Part shown: piece after piece, positions 12,892 to 25,548 of the stretch | Numbering within the stretch: the first letter of the stretch is position 1 | How the letters are laid out: each line of letters opens with the position of its first letter | Assembly: GCA_964020085.1 (NCBI GenBank) | Contig: OZ026601.1 | Location: 4,065,083-4,129,082 of the forward strand | DNA: 64,000 bases | Reading direction: 5' to 3' | Source of the DNA: Micromussa lordhowensis | Lineage: Eukaryota > Cnidaria > Anthozoa > Scleractinia > Lobophylliidae | The notes under the pieces: model-generated | What the model was told of the DNA's origin: nothing | The model's input: the letters and a program-made list of their open reading frames with translations, nothing else | Database searches by the model: none | Position numbers and translations under genes: made by a program

Positions 12892-13495
12892 CTGGTGCCC
12901 ATGTACATGGGCACCAACATGGCGGCCGGAAACCAGCAGAAACATCTGTCACTGAGTTTTGCTACGAAACAGTCAATTTATCTCTCGAATAACTCAAAAA
13001 CGTAACAATAGTACTTTATTCTAATACAAGAACTGTTCAGATAGCAGAATTCCCAGAAATAAGTCACCTTTTAAACCAACATAACAGCTCTCTCGTCCGT
13101 NNNNNNNNNNNNNNNNNNNNNNNNNNNNNNNNNNNNNNNNNNNNNNNNNNNNNNNNNNNNNNNNNNNNNNNNNNNNNNNNNNNNNNNNNNNNNNNNNNNN
13201 NNNNNNNNNNNNNNNNNNNNNNNNNNNNNNNNNNNNNNNNNNNNNNNNNNNNNNNNNNNNNNNNNNNNNNNNNNNNNNNNNNNNNNNNNNNNNNNNNNNN
13301 CATGTAAATGTCACGTCACACAGAAGCTTAGAAATTCAAGGGTAGTCTATCACTAAACCAAGAACCCATTCGGAGTGAAAATATGTATGAATATTAGTTT
13401 TTAAGCTGCCCTCATACAGCATGCAAGTAAAATTTCGGGAGGATCAATATTTCTGAAGTTTAAAATTTAGTGACGTCATGTGAAAACCAGCAATT
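12682..13495. mobile_element. MITE with central palindrome, interrupted by an assembly gap
   Basis: Inverted termini AATTGCTGGTTTTCA (12682-12696) and its complement (13481-13495). Near the right end lies TGACGTCATGTGAAAA, like the ends of the elements at 35436-40960 and 37715-38295. Inside is the palindrome CGCCATGCTGGTGCCCATG and its complement (12885-12925), followed by GCGGCCGGAAA, also shared with those elements. It is a diverged member of the same family. The 200 N make its true length unknown. Confidence 0.75.
13101..13300. other. assembly gap (200 N)
   Basis: A run of exactly 200 N, probably a placeholder length, inside a MITE. Confidence 0.99.
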
Positions 13496-14125
13496 GCGAC
13501 AAACAAAACAAACAGTTCATTTTGGGATTGTTCTATATCCGGGAACTTGTAAGGACCGGCTAATCTCCCACGTGCAACATTTCAGGGAGACGATCTCATT
13601 CCGATGCGGTTTAATATGGCTTTAATATTAATATACATATTTTTACGAACAATATTTTGCATAGTAATGGGGATCTTTCGCTCCAACGAAGGGCTAACGC
13701 TCAAAACGTCCGCTTTCGAATCTCTTTACGGTGGCTAATTCACATTATCAACTCAGTTGATAAAACCAAGTTATCTTGTAATAGTCCCCGCCGACGCAGC
13801 ACCACAGTTTCGTTAGATTTCTTTAGAAACTTGCCCCATTTAATAGATATTTTTTAAGAGTTGCTGATTTTTGTAACTTTTTATAAACTACTTGAAGAAA
13901 ATCGAATTGTTTTTTCTGGATACTTATCTTGTCTTGATATGATCTATCAGCTATCTGACTTCATTTTGTTATTAAACCATAACGAAATACATGTAGAAAA
14001 AGGAGTACAAATGAAAGAGTTAACCATAGCTTACAAGATGTAAAAGTTCTGTATTTACTGGAAATTGCAGTATGTGCTGCAAGCAATAAACAAATATTTA
14101 TGTTCTTCGCTATTCATTTACACAT

Positions 14126-14305
14126 GTTAAAGGACCTCACTCACAGTATTTTGAGCGCCAAGTACAAAATTACCTTTAAATCGAGGAAAACCTGAAATAA
14201 TAGTTTATTAAGATAGAAAAACAATAAAGCAAGATGGTTAAGGATGGACAAGATTAACACAAATTGCAAAAGAATTGAAAAAGGTAGGGTCAACTTTTCA
14301 AGATG
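14126..14305 (+). mobile_element. diverged single arm of the fold-back MITE
   Basis: Begins GTTAAAGGACCTCACTCACA and follows the left arm of the element at 703-1080 over about 165 bp with many substitutions. The second arm is missing. Confidence 0.7.
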
Positions 14306-14760
14306 ACCAAACCGTAACAAAGCTCCTTGGACTTATCGTGATCGTAAGGTTGCTATTTTGAAGTCTTGAAGTTTTGGCTAAGGATGTGATATCATTCTGT
14401 TGGCACATGGAATGAAGGTTATGCGAAAGCAAATTATGACATCATGCTTTCAATCTGTATAGCCAGTTTGGTATAAATGTTGGCTTCGTCGATCGATATA
14501 TTACATGTTTGGAGATGAAATAAACTGAAAATTGAATGCAAAGTTGCTCAGATCACCGTATATGCCTCACTGAAATTCGGTAATTAACAAGTCAAATGTA
14601 GACTTATTTTTACCTTCGTTCTTCGTTATTTATCCGGCCTATAGCTATGCCAAAGGGTTGTTTTTATTATTTCGATTTTGTACCTTGTTCTAGAGAGAGA
14701 GACTGGGGTTTCATTCACCCACTGAGGTAGAAAGCCGCAATAAAAACCTCAAACCTTAGG

Positions 14761-14965
14761 CCGGGTTGTTGAAAGCCCTATTAAGCTAACCCAGGATTAG
14801 CGAGCTTTTGCAACTTTTCGGAGAGGTTTTCTGTTTATATTGTTTGGCCTTCTCTTTTGAATTCGAATAATCTCAAACTAAACAAAAAATAAGAAGCGAA
14901 ATACATTTTTCTGCAAGAAAAACTAATACTTCGGGTTAGCGTTAACCGGCTTTCGAACAACCCAG
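14761..14965. mobile_element. 205 bp MITE with imperfect terminal inverted repeats
   Basis: The left end CCGGGTTGTTGAAAGCCC, followed by a GCTAACCC block, is mirrored on the right by GGGTTAGC, followed by GGCTTTCGAACAACCCAG. The inverted repeat is about 33 bp and imperfect. It is non-coding. Confidence 0.7.
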
Positions 14966-15827
14966 CTCTGGTCTCAAAACAACTGGTCGATTTTATTGTC
15001 CATGAGAACAACATATTATAAAAAGAGGTGCAATGACTTATTCAACTCTTTTTGTTCCTTGCATTTAATTTTCTGTAGACCTGTTTTTGAAATGGTCAGT
15101 TAAATTGTTGAGAATATTAACATATCTGATTGAACCATATCTCCTTTAACTGCCATAAATTTCCAAATAAGCACGTGGTAAATGTTTGTTCAAATGCTCT
15201 CTTAGTTGCTATATTTTATGTTTGGGGTTTAGTAGCAGAAATCAGTATTTTTGTGTTTTAAAAACAGCCAGGTTTGCATTAAGAAAAAGAAGCTTGGCGC
15301 CTGAAAAAATAAAGGACACTGTCTTACAGGCTTTATACTATGTAATAAAAAGAAATGTTATTGCTCATAAAGAGCTAAAACAAAATATAAGCCAATGGGC
15401 TTATACTTGGGTAAGCTTGTTGAAAGGATTTTGGTGTCCAAGGTTTGGGGTCTGCCTGTTTTCAGTTCCCGTTCGCTTTTTATCGGAGTTATGTCAGTTA
15501 TAAGAGAAGCTACCAGCTTTGGTTGATTTTGTCGATTTTTGACGAAGAAATATTATATCCAATATAACGGTGTGAAGACGAGGAAAAATTAACAGCAAAC
15601 AAAGGAAGGACAGCTGAAAAGGTTCTGAATTTAATACTGTCGACCGCACACTGGGATTTTTTTTACTTATCTCTGCCATGTAATTTTTCAGTGTCATCTT
15701 TTCTCCTTTACTCATCGTAATTAATCACTCTAGTCAATAAATTTTTCTGTGAGACACTGATTAAGCCGAAGGTTGGTAATATGCTAAGACAATTTTGCTC
15801 TTTTGCCGGTAAGCTTAATTTAGCTCG

Positions 15828-16035
15828 GACAGCTGTACAGCTGCGTAGTATTATGTGTTTCAAAGTCCTACAATCATGAAAGCGAGGCTGTATGCTGTTT
15901 TGATTGGGGAGACATGTCCAGTCTTTCTTTGACAGCTGTACAGCTGCGTAGTATTATGTGTTTCAAAGTCCTACAATGATGAAGGAGCGAGGCTGTATGC
16001 TGTTTTGATTGGGGAGACATGTCCAGTCTTTCTTT
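15828..16035. repeat. recent tandem duplication, about 104 bp unit
   Basis: Copy 1 is 15828-15930 and copy 2 is 15931-16035. They are nearly identical, differing around the ATCATGAAAG / ATGATGAAGGAG position, and both begin GACAGCTGTACAGCTGCG. Three bases of the unit follow copy 2. No coding content. Confidence 0.9.
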
Positions 16036-17127
16036 GACAAGTTCAGTCGACAAACGTTTACCAGCCTTACATCACAACTGTATTATCAAGGAAAACGAAG
16101 ACGAAGCGAATAAAAAGAATTATCAATGTGAGTTCCCGTTGATCTAGTACCCCTTGCTTAATCTGGATAGTCAGGGCAGGGTAAATTAATAACACAGATA
16201 AACTAAATGATGAACTGATTTATTGTAATATATTCAAACTTTATAAGATCGACTTGCCAGGCGAAGATAAAGGTGTTTAAGCCATAAAAAAGCAATAAGG
16301 CAGTTTTTTTTCCTCTAGTAAGAAATATGGCCTTTCTTGCCTGCAGAACTGAATGTTGGTAAGCAAAAGGACAGCTCGTTTGCTGTATTTGTTCAAAATA
16401 AGTATCCATGAAATACTTAACGTAAAATGCTATTTATTGAGGCAAACGCAACAAATAATTTCCAAATGCAAGGGAGTAGAGCGTCCTTAGTTTTTGTCAG
16501 TTTCGATATTAAGTTCTTTCTGGGCACTGAGGGTTAATAGGTATACATCGGTTCTGATGGTGACACCAGCTCATTAAGAATAACGATGGGCCGTAAATAT
16601 GCTTTGCAACTGCGTCAGTATACATCTTGGTACATTTATTTGTGGTCGTCGAGCTCAACAAGACAACGATAGAAAACGACCGAGTGATGTGTTTAATCGA
16701 TGAATGTGAATTTAGCCGGTGTCAAACAAGTCTCTTGCATGTGTCTTGACTTGCGCTTTGCCTACACCTTTCACCAAAAATATATATCTTCGAACTGTCG
16801 AGAACAATAAAATGAATCCAATTTTATCGTTTACTTTCCATTCTCCTTAAACTTGAACTTAGTTTTTGCCTTAGACAGCAATGCTTCTCGACATACCAGC
16901 ACAGAATTAAAAATCAGTAAATCACGTTCCTTTGCTTCCTGTTTTTTTGTTTCAATTCCATTTCAACTCTGTTTCCAGCAATCTTTGGTTCTCTAAGAAA
17001 AGAAATGCATTCACAAAGAGAAGACATGAATTCAGAGAGGGCCCATGACCCTTTCGGGCTCACATTTCGCTTTTCTCTTGATCTTTGTGAAAGTTTGAAT
17101 TAAAATTGATTTGAATTGAACTCATAT

Positions 17128-17498
17128 TTAAGGCGGGGGTACACGTGAAGGCTGTTTTGAGGTCGCTTAACACTGCCTTTCTGCCAATATCTCGGTCACT
17201 TTTCAAGCGACACTAATCTCTCTGCTCATCTCATTAACCACTGTTTGGCGGTTTTGTGTAAATTTTTGGGTGATTTTTGGGCGTTTTGGGAAAGAGATTG
17301 AAGATTTGATGGATTTGGAAAATAGAAATTTGAAGAGAAGAATTAGTAGACGGATACCAAACAGTCCCCTAGCAACCTGGGGCTCTCTTTTGCGGGGGTC
17401 AACTGTCTGGTAGTGTTTCCAACCCATCTTAATCCTAACAATTTCCTTTTTCATATCACTTCAAATTTCACGCCTATTCATGTTTACCCCCGCCTTAA
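17128..17498. mobile_element. complete TTAA-flanked MITE (GGCGGGGGTA termini)
   Basis: Left TTAAGGCGGGGGTA and right TACCCCCGCCTTAA enclose 371 bp with no coding capacity. TTAA at both ends fits a piggyBac-type target duplication. A truncated copy is at 10607-10790 and a longer, inverted relative at 33347-33851. Confidence 0.85.
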
Positions 17499-19212
17499 GG
17501 CTCTCATTACTGAAAAAAGCACCTGACGCATTTGAAGCATGGTCACCCCTTGTGAAACCAGTATCACAGTAGGAGGTTAGATAACTTGATGTGGACCATT
17601 ACGACAGGAATCGGAGCCGGTGTATAACTGTGCAATCAATGCAAGCAAACGATTTTCAGGCCAGGTGTCGTTATTTTACTTAACCAGCGTTTTATTACTC
17701 GTTAAACGAGTGATACTGGCGCCGAAGCCAATATAAAAGTAAAAAAAATTTAAATAAATGTGGAATATTTAATTCACATTTTTCAGAATAGCACATATGA
17801 CAATCATGCACGTCTACCTAAACAGACTAAATTTTTAATTGCAATTCTAGTTTGATCTTTCATGCGAGCAATGCTTGTACTGTGATTCGGTTTGCGTGTA
17901 AAAACCCCAAAACATTGAGGCCTTTTATTGTTTTCTACAAATTCGTGATATCTGTGTTGCGGATAAGCCACTTTGTTGAAAACAGTTATGTAATAATGGG
18001 TTAAGGTTCAAGTCTCACAGTATGTGATGTAATTAAGTCGGGTCTTTTACTAAGCGACTATTAACTTAATTGTTATTCTCATAGGAAACGGTCGAGAATA
18101 ACTATGACTCGAAGGGATGTAAAGTTGTTTTGCTCTGTTGGAAAAAATTACCAGGTCTCGCAAAATGTTGTATTATAAACCAAAAGAAATTGCAGCAAAG
18201 AATTTCCCTCACCAAGTAACGGATATGAAGCTAAAATATTTCCCATTTTGTTTCTTGTTCATCAGCTTTACTAATTTTGCCATTTTAGTGGAGTATTATT
18301 AGTCTGGCGCCAGCGTAGGACGTTGGTATAATTGATTAATTTCATAATCGTGACAATATTTCTTTTTTTATTCAAAGCCCTTGAATATTTCGCATTTGGA
18401 TCTCTGAATACATTCGCCATGACCCCCTTTTACTTCATTTTGAAGCCTAGAGCAAACAAATTATATCCATATCATAAACATTATAATGCAGCATATAAGA
18501 CATAAATAAAACAATACGTCTACCAAAGCAAATCTTTACTGCTCTCGTCAAGCCAGTGGCAATTCATTTCTGTCAAAATTTAAGATTACCCTTATTCAGT
18601 TTTTTGGTGTTTTAATCATAACAAAAGAAGAATTCCTAACTTCAAAGTGGTTTCTACCGGAGTCAAATCTCTCCTGAATGTGTCCTTTTCACATAATATT
18701 TTTATTTTTCATCTGTTTTATTTAGTGTAAAATGAGATTGTTTAGTTGTATGTACTTTTTTCTAGTTTGTTCTTGAACCGTGCATTAATCGGAGGCCAAC
18801 ATATCTTTGAGGAAAAATAAAATACAAAAACTTAAATATTACTGAAAAATATATTAATTAAAAATATATTTTTTATTGCCATTTGGCCCAGCAGCTGATG
18901 TAAATATTGACACTTACGGTTGTACTAATACCCTTGAGATGTCTTTTCGTTCTTGAAAATGAAGACCACTTGGATTTTTGGGAAAGGCTTTCAACAAACA
19001 AAAAATAAAACAGCACAAAAGTAATCACAAAACTCGTTTTGATGAATATTAGGTGACTGATTTCTGTATCAATGGGTGATGTGGGACATGAGCAACATTG
19101 CTCAGTCGCTTTGTTCTGGAGATCAGTGATGTAGAAGATAGACAATCGCATCTATTAGTTTCGCAGCGTCGCAACACATTGTTGAAAACGAATTGCTTAC
19201 TAGTTCAAACGC

Positions 19213-19386
19213 AAAACATTAAGGTGCACAGCTGCAAATTCTTAAACAACAATTTCTCAATTCCTTTTGAATAAAAACAAGAAAACATTAAGATGCAGTG
19301 CAAATTCTTGAAAATTATTTTGTTCAATTCCCTTGAAAACAAACGCAAAACATTAAGGTACACATCAAATTCCTTTTGAAAACAAG
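19213..19386. repeat. degenerate tandem repeat, three units
   Basis: Three units (19213-19281, 19282-19346, 19347-19386) begin AAAACATTAAGRTGCA or a close variant and end in a TTCCTTTTGAA-like stretch. Lengths are 69, 65 and 40 bp, the last shortened. Confidence 0.75.
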
Positions 19387-20479
19387 CACTTCATTCATTC
19401 ATTCTTTATTTGCTGAATGAGACGTAAAAATATCTATGTCTAAGCTCCTAGAATATTAACATACTCACTACTTTAATACGTCGTCGATTTCTTGCCAGCA
19501 AAGGTGACTGGTTTTATACAATAGAATTTTAAAAAGAATTCCCAGTTTTCACGTAGAGTAATAAATAATCTATAACATGCTTATACCAGAGGAACAGCAT
19601 CAAGATTGATACATTTTTTTAATTCTGGCTAGCATATGACCAAGACATTTTCCTTAATAATTAGTAATTTTTTACCACTCCCGTTCTCTTTAGAGTTGCG
19701 GTAACTAGTGTTTCTAGCAAAGAAATCTGAATCTCTAGAGATCTCTTGATTTTCAAATAAAAAACGAGCGAACTTAAGAGCTTTAAGCTTTGGCCCCAGC
19801 TCATTCCTATGAACATTCAGAAGAAAACTGATGGCAAGAATTTAACTAACCCGAAAACACCTATTTTTATTGTCATTTAAAATGTAAATGAACAGCTTAA
19901 AATCGCCATACGATAGCTTACACAAGAACTAGTAAAAAAACGATGCCGATAACCCAAGATACACCGATGCCTGAATACTTTCTATCCCGCTTTTTCTTTT
20001 GTTATTCGTGGTTAAAACAGTGAGAAAATCGTGCTCATGTGTTGCTTGGATATTTTCTCAAGTGTGCCAGGTAATTGCCTGCTGATGTTAACTGAATTGG
20101 CTAAAAAGCACACAAGATAGGAATCTAGGAATAACATAGACTTGATTTAGGCTGTGTTGAGATTTTTCAGATTATCGGTAGGTATATATCGACTTATATC
20201 AAAGGAGCTAACAAATGTTGTACATGTGTTCTGCTTACATACCATTCCTTTGACAGGTTAGGAATTGGGTGTTTCATCTTGCAGTACAAAAAAAGAAAAG
20301 AAAGATGTTGACTTTGAAAGCTACTTTAGTGATATTTTCACGAATTCAACAGTGGCTTTTTACACTGTCATCCGCAGTGTTTGTGATATTAAATGATGTG
20401 GCCACAGACAAATACCACAACAACGTTATTCTTACGAAGCCGCTGAACTTACGTGTTGATGTTGTACTGTGTGGCCAAA

Positions 20480-20670
20480 TGGTCTCAAACATGTTTGAAC
20501 CGGAACAAATGTTTTTACAATTTTTGACCAAATGTTTTTCCCCGTTCAAATTTTACCAAACAAGATCAAACACGATCCAACGCGATCCAACACGATCAAA
20601 CATGGTGTCAAGGCGAGAAAATGTTTGGTCAAAAAACAGTGTTTGATTGTGTTTGATCGCCAAACATTTT
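20480..20670. repeat. inverted and tandem AAACATG/GATCAAACA repeat
   Basis: TTTTTGACCAAATGTTTTT (about 20520) faces GAAAATGTTTGGTCAAAAAA (about 20618). Between them a roughly 10 bp unit of the type CGATCAAACA recurs about four times (20562-20605). It is probably a remnant of a structured repeat, not a gene. Confidence 0.6.
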
Positions 20671-23600
20671 CCGATTGGACAGGGCAAACCTTACTCTAGA
20701 ATTGAAATTTGCACAAGTTATTTCTTAGGGGTTCGGCTACAACCACTCAGGATGTCTTTTCGTGGATTTCAAATACGACACGACTTTTGTGTGATTCAGA
20801 AAGACCACTCAGCATTGAGGTAGTTTTACCAAGAGTTTAGGAGCCATAGCCGCGAGCGAACATTTACAAGACCAAACTGGAAACAATTACTGGGTGGAAT
20901 GTTTGGATGTGGGCAAAAATAGAAATGAGCAAGATCTGCCAGAAAAAAAATATTATAAAAGGAACCCTTCCCAAAATAAACATTGTAAGTGCATACCCGT
21001 TAAGCCACGAACGGTTTAATTGATTGGCCTTTTACTGATCTAGAAAGAGGCTTTACATTACATCAAAAATCTTGAAGTTGCGAAACTTCGATGTAACCGT
21101 CTCGGGGAACCGTACGGTTTGATGTGAAAAGTTTATATCTGAACTAAACCTCTTGCCATTCATTTAGAATCGATTTCTTTCATCAAAATTTGTCATTTTA
21201 TTTCACTCGACCAACCAGTTTTTTGTTTTTTTGTATTTTGGATTTTTATAGCATTTGTGGAATTGTGGACAGTGAAACGCGAAGACTGCGCCCGCAGTCA
21301 TATAACCACAATCCTCATTTATTGAAACTGAAAATTTCTTTAATTTTCATAGAGTTTGACCGATCCTTCTAAAGATGAGGAAGTTAAAGTGATTGCATTC
21401 ATTGTAGCATCTGTCCGAAGCACTAAGTTGCGTTAAGAATTTCTAGGGTAGAATAGTGTCTTGGTCTTGTTAAAAACAAAAAAATCTACAACTTAGCTCT
21501 ATCAGGTAAACTATCTTGGCGTAGTTTAGACCGTGTTCAAAATCCTCAAGCTATAGTATAGCAGAGCTTCTTGTATAAATTGTTCGAGAAAACTTGGTGA
21601 AATATTATATTTTTTACCTTCCAAAGAGAAATCATTGATTAAATACATATCCACAAACTTGTCTTTGAATAATGCAGTTTTAACACCAAGCCATCTGTTG
21701 GCAGGCGTTTTGCATTCGAAAGAGTTGAAAAATACTTATCACCTTAAAATGAGACAATTATTTATATTACACCCCGAATACAGAATTTGCTAGCAAGTTT
21801 AAAACCTCTATTCAAATGCAATTTTAATTAACTTTCTGGGTCAGCAAATCCCAGGAAAGACAGTGACTTAATTGCATAAGGCAGCGGCCAGCTTGCGAAT
21901 ACTTGGGTTTGTGAAAACAAAAAGAATAATCTATCTTTCCTGGGTAAAACACCATCTGAGAAGTAGTTGAACATTTTACAAAGCGTGAACTATGGGATAA
22001 TTCCAGTAATACTACAGCCAGTTTTTTTATATATCTCTAAATGGCTGGGTTTAAGGCAATTTTAGGTAGCCTTTTAGAGCTAAAAACGCTTCAAATTTTC
22101 GCCTTTAAAACATCAAGAGAACGCTTTCCAACCTGAAATTACCTTCCAAGTTTTAGTATTTATAGCTGTTAATTCAAACTGCTGGTTGAATTCTGCACGC
22201 TTTAGTGTTCGACGAGTTAACTAAGAGTTGTACATCGTACAGTCTTCTAAGTTAGTAAAAGTCGCGTTTGAAATTTCCCACGAAAGAGCAGCTACATGTA
22301 GTCTGAAGAGAATTCTTGAGACCAGCTTGCAAAGAAAGTTGCTTAAAATCAGGGAGGAATCTTAGTACTACCCTTAAAATTGACATCATCGAAAACTAGC
22401 ACAGGTTCATTATATGAACTGGTACGCACAATCCAGCTCGGTCTACTTTCAACCTGGGTATCTGTCTTTCTCTATGAGGATGAACATCGATTATCAAGAG
22501 GTTTGTAAAATTACAATTTAGTCATGTCACTAGATATTCAACAGCCAAGATGAACCCTTTGTTATTATGCATAAAAGAAAGACCAATTAATACAACTAAA
22601 ACTCATGAAAACCACGACTGTTCTCATTTGGACTCGGACATTGTTGTATTACAAGTGTGTAGCCTTGTAAAAATAAATCGTGAGTTTGGTTTAAAGTACA
22701 GAATTCGGAAAATGTTTAACAACAATAACACTTTTGGAGCTCTTTACTGCAAAAGTTTAATTCGCTTATCGTGATTACTCAGAAACTTAACTTAACTGAA
22801 CCGATACTCAAATTCGTCCCAAGATATTTTCATGAAAATGCTCCATTTTTGTGAGAATGTGGAATATGATTACAACCTTTGCTGTCTTCGTGTACTCCTT
22901 TTGTCTCTGGTTTTGTACAGCTAACCTTTGTGAGCTTTGCTGTCTGTGTTATCAGCGTAACTAAGAAATCTTTAATATAACTGCGCGTTTCTTTAAACAG
23001 ACATACCCAAACGCCATGTTTTTTCCTTTAAAAAAACCTTAGTCGAATTGAAGCCTGAACCGAACATTACGCTTTGTCGCGACCAAATCCAGTGATTTTG
23101 ATTTGTGTTGCTTGAAAGTATTGATTTCAATGAATCGTTCTGCAAGTGCAAAGCTGCGACTAATTATATTTTTGATTTCGGACGCCATTTTATGAAGACA
23201 GCTTGTTTGTCGTGTTGTCTCATCATTGTTTGGTTTAATCTGACATTGTTGAATTGAACCGCGCCGCGGTAGGTTTTTCATTTTTTCATTTCTTTTCACA
23301 TGTACACCTATAACCGCAAATACTACTTCTCCGAATGATTAACATGAGAAAGAAAGAAAAAAAGAAACTATTAACGTCATGTATTTCTTGCTCAAAAATC
23401 ATTCGCACAAAAGACTGACAATTAAAAACCGATTATTTTTGTATTAGTTGTAGAAAGGTTTCAGCAAGATTGCGCTTTTTTGTGTACTTCAATTAAGTTG
23501 CTCCGGTTTTCAAACCGACCTCATAACTTGATCGACATATTTTAAAAACAAGCTACCTTAATTTTCCCGTTTGTCCTTTCATTTTTCTTGAGCAAAGTGT

Positions 23601-25330
23601 TCACGTCCTGTGGATAGTGTGATTCTCAAAAATGAAATCGCAGACAAAAATATAGTTTGAGATTTCAACAGATGGTTTGCTATGGTTTGGTTAACCTTGA
23701 TCTTTTCAATGCTTACGCAAAGTTTTGGTAAATATTATGGCTTTATTTGACGGTTAAGTTAAGTCGCCTGACGAGCAACGTATTGTTGCTATATAATTAC
23801 AATACTTTCAACGGCAGCCGGTCTTTATAACGAAAAGTGTAAAACGGCATCTAACTTTGAAAAGGTGTTAAAAACATTTGCTCGCCATTTTTTAGGTTTC
23901 ACACAGCCTTGATCTTTAATATTAGACTCTTTAGTAAAAAGAGGCTGGCTAAAGAAACAATCCATATGGTAGAAAATTATTAAGCGCCATCGCATCGTTT
24001 ACAAATCAAGGACAATTTCGAACCGACCGGTTTCAAAAGAAAACTGATTAATGACTTTTAATATTGGCAAAGAACAATTCTTCTAGCATTGCGGCTTTTT
24101 TTCCCACTGGACATGCACATGTTCAATATCACCACACCGAAAAGGGTTTCTCCAAAAAGAGTCTCTTTCTAAAGCACAGAAAATAAAATAATCAATGCAA
24201 GTTGTTATCGGTTGCGAAAAAAATTAGTTTAGTCTGGAAAGTTTGATGCTTTTAAGTTAAAGGTTTTTATTCAAGATGGTTTGGTATTGATTGCGTTTTT
24301 AAATTCTTTTTTTTTTCCTTGTCCTATTCTTTGCCAAGGGAAAATCATAACCCATGTTGTAATTATTTCACTGCGAGATTGAATTAAAAAGCCGTTAACT
24401 TCAAAGCCCAGTAGGGAAGACAGGAGCTTAATCCGATCTGTTAAGATCTATAGGACTGAGCCCATTGTATTATGTCATAGGCCACCGGGTTTACCAGGCT
24501 ATGTGTGCACGACAGAGAGAATGTGGTACGGCGCGAGGGCCAATTTTTCACGAAAACTACCTTAAAATTCGCGTGAAAATTTTTAAAGCGGTTTTAATGT
24601 TCAAGCACTTAAGAAACAACACATTTTCTCTTAATGATACATTGTGTCTCGAGTTAAAGGGTACCGCTAAATTGCTTGGCGTTGTTTTCCACACTTCTTT
24701 TCTATCAAGATTTAAAGCAATTATTCCGCCGAGGACAACGGGTTGTAGATCGCATTGTTTGGACCTTTTGAATAAGGAGCAATTTGGCTGTTTTGAGCCT
24801 CTTTACCAAGCAAATTGTTGTAAATCTATGACGTTCTGGCGTCGGCGATTTGAAATTGCACCCATCATTAGCAAAAAAGCATCTGTAGCAAGTTGGTTTG
24901 TCTTCCGCTTAGTTTAGCAAGGGAAGGTCACTACGTTCACCGCACAGCATTCACAAACGAACATTTCTATAGACGTTTATTGAAAAAAACACTTAGCTTC
25001 AATTATACAACATGTGCTAATGATCCTTCGAACTAAAAAGGGTTGGGTCTTTCAGGGTATGTCATAAAAGCGTTGAATTTAAATTACGTCAATCTTCAAG
25101 AAAACGCTGTCAATTTTCCGTTGGTTTTGACCACGCATGTCGGATATCGCTAACCGGTGCAAAGCACGCAGGACTATTTTGGTGTGTACACTCTGTTTGC
25201 TGAGCCTTATCGACAATGGCAAATTATACAGTCATGATAAAGACTCGCTAACAACAGCAGCTGCTTTTGTTGTGCGTGAAAGCTATTAGAAGATAAAATA
25301 CAATGTAATTAGAGTCTTATTATCATAACA

Positions 25331-25350
25331 GCCAATTAGATTTGCATAAG
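25331..25350 (+). promoter_or_regulatory. POU octamer next to a homeodomain site, upstream of Dlx
   Basis: GCCAATTAGA is followed directly by an exact octamer ATTTGCAT (25340-25347), about 200 bp before the Dlx start codon. Octamers bind POU factors, and the adjacent ATTAG core fits homeodomain binding. Function is inferred from motif and position only. Confidence 0.35.
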
Positions 25351-25548
25351 CCATTCTTGCGCGACTCCGCTTCGCAAACATACATATTAACCAGACATGC
25401 ACGCGTGGCCTCAAGGTTTGTTGTTTAACAACCAGTCAGGTGCTAACTCGGGTCTCATATCGAGGTTGCGAACAGCGAGTTGTCAATTTGTCACATCTGT
25501 GAGCGCCGACTTGTTATAATTGAGCCGTTCTTCGGTTAGCGCTGCCAC

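Larger units (their letters stand above)
17499..25330. other. intergenic spacer upstream of Dlx
   Basis: Apart from the small repeats at 19213-19386 and 20480-20670, I see no transposon, RNA gene or exon. The longest open stretch (24465-24917) has no recognisable domain. Regulatory DNA for Dlx is the likeliest functional content. Confidence 0.5.

Noticed and set aside
20269..20646. 125-codon open frame
   Set aside because: Its second half is the GATCAAACA repeat, so it is not a gene.
24465..24917. 150-codon open frame upstream of Dlx
   Set aside because: No recognisable motif and no promoter or splice evidence; more likely chance or regulatory DNA.
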